Assembly: GCF_014930455.1 (NCBI RefSeq)
Contig: NZ_JAAIYO010000013.1
Span: 217,235 to 281,234, forward strand
Direction of reading: 5' to 3'
DNA from: Corallococcus soli
GTDB lineage: Bacteria > Myxococcota > Myxococcia > Myxococcales > Myxococcaceae
DNA: 64,000 nucleotides
The notes beneath the pieces are model-generated. The model saw only the letters and a list, made by a program, of their open reading frames with translations. It searched no databases and was not told the origin of the DNA. The position numbers and the translations under genes were made by a program. Shown here piece after piece: positions 53,111-62,400 of the stretch; the first letter of the stretch is position 1; every line of letters starts with the position of its first letter.

Positions 53111-53177
53111 GGGTTCGAGTCCCGCCCTGGGCACTCCGAAGAAGAGCCTCCGAATCGAAAGATTCGGGGGCTTTTTT
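53111..53177 (+). repeat. Attachment site copy 3 plus terminator (right island border)
   Basis: The first 41 bases are identical to 42113-42153. The terminator stem here is GCCTCCGAATC/GATTCGGGGGC with GAAA loop and T-run (53146-53177). The sequence to the right lacks the TGTAGCT left-end motif, so this is the border with resident chromosome. Confidence 0.8.
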
Positions 53178-53404
53178 CGTTTCCCCGCACCTGCACCCCC
53201 ACCTCGGTGGACCCCTGACGCCCCACGCTCACCCGGCGTGAAGAGAGCGTCACTCGGGTTCCGGGGCGTCAGTGTCATTTGCTATACACCTGCTCGCTTT
53301 GGCTCTTCTCCCGTAGCCCCAGGTTCCTGGCGGCAGTCGGGACTCCACTGGGGTGGTGGGGGGAGCAATGCCACCCAGTCCCTTCGCCACGATCGGTCAA
53401 GTCC

Positions 53405-56400
53405 ATGAAGCGTTCAGCGCTTTCCCTCTCGCCTGTTGAAGTCCTCGCTTCCCTGCTGGGGACTTCGCCCTCGGAGCTGGAGCGGCAGTCCGGCGTGTTG
53501 CTCGGGAACCTGGGGATGGACTCGCTGACGGCGACGCGGGTGCGGGGCGCCTTCGTCCCCATGCCGTCGTACCAGGTGCTCTACGGACTGACGGTGGCGC
53601 AGGCGGCTGCGTCCCTCCGGCAGGCGGCGGTGGACGCGGGGGACGCGCCGGCGCGCGGGGCGGACGGTGATGCCTTGGCCCCGCACGGGGCGTTCGCGCT
53701 GACCCCCATGCAGGTGTCCTATGTGATCGGGGCGAGCGAGGACTGTCCCTGTCAGGTCTACTCCGAGTTCGATGTGGAGGGCCTCGACGTCGCCTGTTTC
53801 GAGCAGGCGGTGCGCGAGGTCGTCGCCCGCCATCCCATGCTGCACGCGGTCATCGTCGACGGGACCCGGCAGCGGGTGCTCTCCGATGCCGAGCGCCGCG
53901 CGCCCCTGCGCCTGGACGCGCTCGCGGTGGAGGACCTGGAGCAGCGGCGTCGCGAGTGCATGACGGTGTTGCAGTCCCAGCCGGACCTCCACTGGGACCT
54001 CCGGGTGAGCCGGCTGGGCGAACACACCGTCCGGATCCACCTCCTGCTGGACATGCTCTTCATCGACGCCACCAGCGCGATGCTGCTGTGTCGCGAGGTG
54101 GCCGGGCACTATGGCCGCCTCCGGCAGGGGGGCGCTCCCCGCGACCCCGTGGAGGCCGGGCTCTCGTTCCGGGACCATTGCCACCAGCTGGGGACCCGGC
54201 AGCCCTCCCCGGCGTCCGTCGAGTACTGGGCCTCGCGGTTCGAGGCGATGCCCGCCCCGCCGCAGCTTCCCCGCCGCAAGAGCGATGGCGCCCGGACGGT
54301 CGACTTCCAGCGGGAGTCCCTCCGGCTGGGCGCTGGCCCCTGGAGCGCGCTGAAGGCCCGCGCCAGTGCGCTGAAGGTCACGTCCAATGCCTTGCTGCTC
54401 GCGGTGTTCTCGGAGGTGCTCGGCTTCTACTCCGAGGATCCCGACTTCGCGGTCACCGTCACCATGTCCGAGCGGCCGGTGGCCCGCGACAACGACTTCA
54501 CCGGCGTCGTGGGTGAGTTCACCAACATCCTGCTCTGCGCCATCACCGGACGGCATGCGGGCATCGCCGAGCGCGCCCTCTCCATCCACCAGGAGCTCAG
54601 CCAGGGGCTCGAACACAGCGACCTGAGCGGGCTCGAAGTGGTGCGCATGCTGCGCAAGCACCGCGCGGATCCGCACCTCAGCTTCCCGATTGTCTTCACC
54701 TCCTTTCTCGGCATCGTCGGCTCGGATCTGGGGCTTGAGGGCTGTCGCACGCGCCTGCACTTCCAACAAACCCAGACGCCGCAGATCACGCTGGACCATC
54801 AGGTCTATGAGCTTGACGGCGAGCTGCGGATCAACTGGGACTACGACAGCAACGTCCATGAGCGCGAGCTGATGCGCGACATGCTGTCCTGCTTCCAGCA
54901 CCTGCTGGAAGGCGTGGCCACCGGAAACCTGCGCTCCTCGACCCTGCCTCCCGAAGTGCTGGCGCTGCGCGTGGGCATGAACCAGACCCACGTCGACTTC
55001 GATCCCCAGGCGCCGCGCCTGCTTCATGGGTTGGTGGAGCGGTCCGCGCACGCGACGCCCGACGCTGTCGCCGTCATCGATCAGGAAGTCTCACTGACGT
55101 ATCGGGAGCTGCTGGCGCTGGCCCGGGCCTCCGCGCTCCGCCTGCAGGACGCTGGGGTCGGCGCCGGCTCCTGCGTGGCCATCGTCATGGAGAAGGGCTG
55201 GGAGCAGGTCGTCGCCACGGTGGGCATCCTGCTGTGTGGTGCCCACTACCTGCCGCTCAACCCGAGCAATCCTGACGACCGCCTGCGCAGCATCCTCACC
55301 CTGGCCGGCTGCGACATCGCCCTGGTCCAGGACAAGTGCGTGAGCGCCGACCGCCACTGGCACCGCGCGCAGCAAGCCGATGGCGCCATCCGCACCCTCC
55401 GCGTGCATCGCGCGCTGGTGTCGGAGGTGGAGGGCCGGGAGCCCCGGCCTGCCCAGGTGGCCCCCGAGGATCTGGCCTACGTCATCTTCACGTCCGGTTC
55501 GACCGGGGCGCCCAAGGGCGTGGAGATCGAGCATGGCCCCGCCGTCAACACCTGCCTCGACATCAACGCGCGCTATGGACTCGGCGCGCGGACCGTCACC
55601 TTCGCGATCTCCTCGCTCAGCTTCGACCTCTCCGTCTGGGACATCTTCGGGACGCTGGCCGCTGGTGGCACGGTGGTGGTCTGCAAGCCCGACGGGACGC
55701 GTGATCCGGACTACTGGTGGCAGCAGCTCCATCAGCACGGGGTGACGGTCTGGAACACCGTCCCGACCTCCTTCGAGATGCTGCTCGCCTCGCGGCCGCC
55801 GGGCGCGACCCTGCCCTTGAAGACCGCGCTCCTCAGTGGCGACGCCATCAGCATGCCGATGGCGGACCATGCCCTGGCCCTGTTCCCGGACCTCCAACTC
55901 GTGGCGCTGGGCGGCGCGACCGAGGCCTCCATCTGGTCCAACTACCACGTCATCACCCGCGCCTCGCGTGAGCTGGGCACGGAGCTGGTGCCGTACGGGC
56001 GGGCGCTCTCCAACCAGACCTTGTCCGTGCTGGATGCGCGCTTCGAGTACCGGCCGGCCGGCGTCGTGGGTGACATCTACATTGGCGGCGTGGGCCTTGC
56101 CCGCGGCTACTTCCGGGACGCCGAACTCACGGCCAGCAAGTTCATCACGGTCGAGCCGCATGGGCGGTTGTACGCGACGGGCGATCTCGGCCGCTATCTC
56201 TCCAACGGAGAGATTGAGATTGTCGGACGCAAGGACTCCCAGGTGAAGGTGGGCGGTCACCGCGTCGAGCTGGCGGAGATCGAGCACTGCGCGGAGCGGC
56301 TGCCGTCGGTCCAGCGTGCCGCCGTGGTGCACCTGCCGGGCGCCAGTGCCCGGGTGGTCGGCTTCGTGACCGCCAGCGGGGACCCCGACAGCGCGCGGGG

Positions 56401-59400
56401 CCTGGAGGAGGCGCTGCGGGCGCACATCGAGAAACACCTGCCGGACTACATGGCGCCCCAGAGCTGGACCGTGCTCGACGCGCTCCCGCTGACGGGTAAC
56501 AACAAGGTCGACGCCAAGAAGCTGCGCCAGCTTGCCAATGCCTCGCAGCCGAAGGCAGCGGCCCACCCGTCGCTGGAGAGCAACAGCGAGGTCGCCCTCA
56601 TCCTACAACTCGCCGCGCAGGTGCTCGGCGTGCCCGCCGACTCCCTTTCGCCCACCCAGAGCTTGGCGGAGCAGGGCCTGTCCTCGCTCTTCGCCGTGCG
56701 GCTCGTCAACCTCCTGGCCTCGGCCTGGAACACCCGGCTCTCGTACACGCTCGTCTTCAACTACCCGAGCGCGGTGCGGCTGGCGGAGTACCGCGAGGGG
56801 CGCGCTACCGTTCGCGCCCCGGCGCGTCGCGAGGCCTCGGCGGTGGACTCCGCGGAGCCCATCGCCGTGGTCGCCCGGGCGCTCCGGCTGCCCGGTGACG
56901 TCATGTCCCCGGAAGATTTGTGGGAGATGTTGCTGGCGGGGATGGACTGCGTAACGGACGTGCCCGCCTCCCGCTTCGACATCGACGAGGTGTACGACGC
57001 GAACCCGGACGCGGTGGGAAGAAGCTACACGCGTCGCGGCGCCTTCATGCGCGAGGTGGAGAGCTTCGACCACGACTTCTTCGGCATCCCGGTCGCGGAA
57101 GCCCGCGCCATGGATCCGCAGCAGCGCCTGCTGCTGGAGCTGTCCTACGAAGCCTTCCACGCGGCGGGCTATGACAAGGAGCGTCTGCGCGGCTCCTCCA
57201 CCGGCGTCTTCATCGGGCAGATGAACTACGACTGGATGACGGACTTCGATCACGTCACCGACTACGCTGGCACCGGCGCGGCGCCCTCCATCAGCTCCAA
57301 TCGCATCTCCTTCACGCTCGACCTCGCCGGTCCGAGCATGACCATCGACACGGCCTGCTCGTCCTCGCTGGTCGCCGTGGATGCCGCCATCACGAAGCTG
57401 CGAAGTGGCGCCTGTCGCATGGCCCTGGCCGGCGGCGCCAACATGATCCTGTGCGCCACGCCCTACGTGACGACGTGTCAGGCGCGGATGCTGTCGGTTG
57501 ACAGCCGGTGTGCCACCTTCGACAGCGCCGCCAATGGCATCGCGCGCGGCGAGGGTGTCGGCGTCGTGGTGCTCAAGCGCATCGGGGATGCGCTGGCTGA
57601 CGGCGATCCGGTGCTGGCTGTCATTCGCGGCTCGGCGGTCAATCAGGATGGTCGCAGCGCGTCGCTGACCGCGCCCAATGGTCTGGCGCAGGAGGCGGTC
57701 ATCCGGCAGGCCCTGGAGGTCGCCGGTCTGGAGGGACGCGAGGTCGACTACGTCGAGTGTCACGGGACCGGCACGTCGCTGGGCGACCCCATCGAGATTG
57801 AAGCGCTCAAGAACGTGCTGGGTGAGCAGCGCGACAAGTCCGTGGTGCTGGGGGCCATCAAGAGCAACATCGGGCACCTGGAAGGCGCCGCCGGTGTGGT
57901 GGGGCTCATCAAGGCGGTGGAGGTGCTGCGCCGCCGCGAGGCCCCCGGCAACGTCCACTTCAAGTCGCTGAACCCGAAGATCGATCTGCAGGGCTTCGCC
58001 GCCGTCATACCGACCCGGCCGACGGTGCTGGGGAAGGCCGGGGCCCCCCTGGTGGCGAGTGTCTCCTCGTTCGGCTACGGCGGCACCAATGCCCATGTCG
58101 TGCTCGAGTCCTATGCGCAGCCTGTCTCGAACACAGAACTCCTGACGCCGAGCGGCCTCTGGATGTTCACGGGCCAGGGCTCGCTGGTCCCGGGCTGCGC
58201 GCGGGAGCTGTACGAGGCGAATGCCGTCTTCAAGGAGGCCCTGAACCGGTACGCGGGGGTGCTCGAAACGAAGATGGAGGTGCCGCTGCTGAAGCTGCTG
58301 CTCTCGGCCGAGGCGGGCGTGGCGGAGCTGGTGCAGGAGACGCAGTACGCGCAGCCGGCGCTGGTGGCGTTGCAACTGGCGCAGCTGGCGATGTGGCGTT
58401 CGCGAGGGGTGCGCCCAGCGGTGGTGCTGGGGCACTCGGTGGGAGAGTTCGCGGCGGCGGTGGCGGCGGGGGTGATGGAGGAGGAGACGGCCCTGGAGCT
58501 GGCCGCGCTGCGCGGGCGGCTGATGTCGGGGTGCGAGCGTGGGGGCATGGCGGTGGTGATGGCCACCGTGGAGCAGTTGCAGAAGGTGCTGCCGGCGGAG
58601 CTGGTGGTGGCTGCGGAGAACGAGCGGACGCGGACGGTGGTGGCGGGTCCGAAGGAGGCGCTGGGGCGCTTCGTGACGGCGGCGTACGCGGGCGGGCACA
58701 CGATGCTGGGGGTGTCGCACGCGTTCCACTCGCCGATGATGGGGCCCGCGGCGGAGGCGTTCGAGAAGGAGCTGGAGGGCAGGGAGTTCAAGGCGCCGCA
58801 GGGGGTGCGCTTCATCTCGACGTTGAGCGGTGAGGAGGAGACGGAGCGGTTGAGGACGGGGGCGTACTGGGCGGAGCAGTTGCTGAAGCCGGTGAGGTTC
58901 CTGGGGGCGTTGGAGAAGGCGTGGGAGCAGGGCGCCGAAGTGAAGACGGTGGTGGAGCTGGGGCCAGGGGCGACGCTGCTGCGGATGGCCCAGCGGAACA
59001 TGGGAGAGGAAGGACGGCAGTGGATCGCGTCGAGCCAGGCCATCCGAGGGATTCGTGGCCCTCGACTGTTCCGGCACGTGCCGCTCGGGTGGAACAAGCC
59101 GGTGTCGAGGTTGGGGATCGGCAAGGCCACGCCAGCGGTGGCGAAGGTGACGCCCTCCACGTCCGTCTACGAGACGGTGTGGATGCCTTTGCCTCCCGTG
59201 ATGGAGAGCCCCCGCCACTCCGGTGAACACCTGCTGCTCACGCGGAAGGCCGTGGAAGGGGAGCTGCCCTCCGGCTGGACGTCGGTGGTGGTGACGGAGG
59301 AGGCGGAGGCGCTGCGAGCGGTGTCGGGCCAGCGATGGTCCACGGTGGCGCTGTGGGGCAGCAACACGGAAGAAGACGTGGCGCTGGGGCTGGGCTTGCT

Positions 59401-62400
59401 CCAGATGGAGGCCCAGGCCGAGCGCCAGGTATTCGTGACGTCGGCGGAGAGCGAAGGGGACGCAGGGCTGTGGGGCCTGGCGCGGACGTTCCGGCTGGAG
59501 CGCCCGGACGTGCGGGTGCGCTGCATCGAGCACGCTGCGGGAAGTGTCCTGGCGAAGGTGCTCGCGCTGGCCACGAGTGAGGAGGCGGAGGACGAGCTGT
59601 CGGTGGATGCGGCGGGCATCGTTCGGGTGCCGCGGCTGCGGCGATGCAGTGACGTGGGGGGAGCCGAACGGCTGTCGGTGCGAGCGGACGCGACGTATGT
59701 GATTAGCGGAGGGCAGGGAGCGCTGGGGAAGGTGTCGGCCCGGCTGCTGGTGGAGGCTGGCGCGACGCACGTGCTGCTGCTGTCGCGCACGGCCGTGACG
59801 CCGGAGGGGCTGGCGCCGGAGCTGGCGGCGCTGCGAAGCCGCGCCCGGGTGGAGGGCGTGGCGTGCGACGTGTCGCGAGTGGAGAGCGTGAGGGCGGCGC
59901 AGGCGTGGCTGGCGGAGGCCGGGTGGCCTTCGGTGGGGGGCGTGGTGCACGCGGCGGGCGTGCTGAGCGATGGGACGGTGCCCAACCAGACGGCGGAGAA
60001 GCTGCGGCTGGCGTACGGGGCGAAGGTGCACGGCGCGCGGAACCTGCGGGAGGTGTTCGCGCCCCCGGACTTCCTGGTGCTGTTCTCGTCGATTGCCTCG
60101 GCTTTCGGTTCCGTGGCGCAGGGCAGCTACGCGGCGGCGAACGCGACGCTGGATGCGCTGGCGCGGCGGTGGTCGGCGGCGGGCGAAGCGGTGCTGTCGG
60201 TGCAGTGGGGCGCGTGGTCCGAAGGCGGAATGGCGGCGCGGCACGGCGCCGTCAAGCGCTCGGAGGCAGAGGGCCTGGGGAGCATCAGCGATGCGCTGGG
60301 CACGGCGGTGCTGTCTCAGTTGCTGGCGGCTGACAAGCGCGGGACGGTCTGCGTGTCGCCCATCGACTGGAGCCGGCTGACCCTGAAGAGCACGCGGTTT
60401 GAATTGCTGTCAGACGCGGGCGGTGCGACGAAGCGCCAGGCCTGGAGCCGCCCGGCATTGCAACAGCTGGTCCGGGACTGCGTCGTGCAGTTCATTCCGT
60501 CGAGCGCGGTTGAAGCCAACCGCTCGTTCATGGAGGCCGGATTCTCCTCGCTGGACCTGGTGCAGTTCCGGCGGCAACTGCTGGCGCGCCTGCCGGACTC
60601 GATCGAGCTTCCGGTCCACTTCGCCTTCAACTACCCCACCGAGGAAGACGTCACCCAGCACCTGTTCGAACAGCTCCAGCTCAAGACCGCGCCAGCTCCG
60701 GGCGCGAGCGGCATGTGGACGCTGCTGAACGGCCGGACGACCGGCACGCCCATCTTCCTCGTCGGCGGTGTGATGGGGACGGCGGAGAAGACCTTCGGCG
60801 TCCTGGCCGCTGCGCTGTCGGTTCCGGTCTACGCCACCATGCCGGGCATCCCCGCGGTCATTGATCCCTCCCGGACGCACGTTGAAGGGATTGCCGCGGA
60901 GCTGGTGGCAGCCATGCGGAGCACCGCGGCGTGCGACACGTACACCGTCGGGGGGCTCTCCTTCGGGGCGACCCTCGCGTTCGAGATGGGCTTGCAGTTG
61001 GAGCGCGAGGGCCGGCTGGCGCGGATCGTGATGCTCGATCCACGGCACATGCCGCCGTTCGTGGCGCCGGAAGCGCCGGCACCCTTCGAGAAGCTGCTGG
61101 AGTACTACACGCCGGGCGGCGCGGTCCGCTCGCCCGTGCTCGTCTTCCAGTGCGCGATTCCCCCGCTCGAAAAGCAGTCGGAGATGATGCGGGAAGCGTC
61201 GCGCTCCTTCCAGGATGACGCCGAGGTGCTGGAGCGCTGCCGTGTGATGTGCCCGGGGCTGGAGTTGATCCGGAGCGAGGGGCACCACTTCAACCTGCTC
61301 AACAAGCACTCCCCGCCCATCGCCGCCCGCATTGAACAGGACCTCCTGGCGCCGTCGAGCGCGGAGCACCTCGCGGAAGCGATTGCCATCGTGGGCAGGT
61401 CGTGCCGCCTGCCCGGTGATGTCCGGTCGCCGGACGCGCTGTGGAACATGCTGCTGGCGGGAAAGGACTGCGTGACGGACATCCCCGCCTCGCGCTTCGA
61501 CATCGATGAGGTGTTCGACGCCAATCCAGACGTGGCGGGGCGCAGCTACACGCGTCGGGGCGCCTTCATGAACGAGGTGGAGAGCTTCGATCACGACTTC
61601 TTTGGCATCTCGGTCGCGGAAGCGCGGGCCATGGACCCGCAGCAGCGCCTGCTGCTGGAGGTCGCCTACGAGGCCTTCCACGACGCGGGCTACGACAAGA
61701 AGCGGCTGCGCGGCTCGGCGACGAGTGTCCACATCGGTCTGGCCAATGACGACTGGACCACGATGGGGCGTGACCACGAGGCCCACAGCCCGCACTTTGG
61801 CGCGGGTGTCTCCGGTTCAATCGCTTCCAATCGCATCTCCTACCTGCTCGGGTTGACGGGGCCGAGCATGACGCTCGACACGGCCTGCTCGTCGTCGCTG
61901 GTGGCGGTGGACCTGGCCGTCGAGAAGCTGCGCAGCGGCATCTGCTCCATGGCCCTGGTGGGTGGCGTCAACGTCATGTTGCACCACCGGATGTTCGTGA
62001 GCGCGTGCGCGACCAAGGCGCTGTCCCCCGTGGGGCGCTGTGCCACCTTCGACGCGGCGGCGGACGGCTACTGTCGTGGCGAGGGTGTGGGCGCGGTTGT
62101 CCTCAAGCGCCTCGGCGACGCGCTGGCCGCGGGCGACGAAGTGCTGGCGGTGATTCGTGGCACGGCGGTCAATCAGGACGGGCGCAGCGCGTCGCTGACC
62201 GCGCCCAACGGACTGGCGCAGGAAGCGGTCATCCGACAGGCCTTGCAGGCCGCCGGCCTGGAGGGGCGCGAGGTCGACTACATCGAATGCCACGGCACCG
62301 GCACGTCGCTGGGCGACCCCATCGAGGTCGGAGCCCTCAAGAACGTGCTGGGCGAGCGTCGCGACAAGCCCGTGGTGCTGGGCGCGGTGAAGAGCAACAT

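Larger units (their letters stand above)
42136..53151. mobile_element. tRNA-Leu genomic island made of two tandem elements
   Basis: Three copies of the tRNA 3' end divide the region into element A (42136 to about 43780) and element B (about 43781-53151). Both elements share a left-end motif, TGTAGCT repeated eleven bases apart (42197-42214; 43844-43861), and a right-end arm of equal length (43644-43760; 52994-53110). Element A is reduced to a restriction-gene remnant and small ORFs. Element B carries an integrase remnant, an IS2-like insertion and a four-gene putative defence set. Codon third positions in element B carry more A/T than in the flanking genes, fitting foreign origin. Confidence 0.82.

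Noticed and set aside
42136..53151. CRISPR array among the island repeats
   Set aside because: The repeats are three attachment sites with terminators, kilobases apart, with no regular spacers.
56603..60244. Long minus-strand open frame (1213 codons) opposite the PKS
   Set aside because: The translation is His/Arg/Gln-rich noise; the plus strand encodes clear KS, AT and KR domains.
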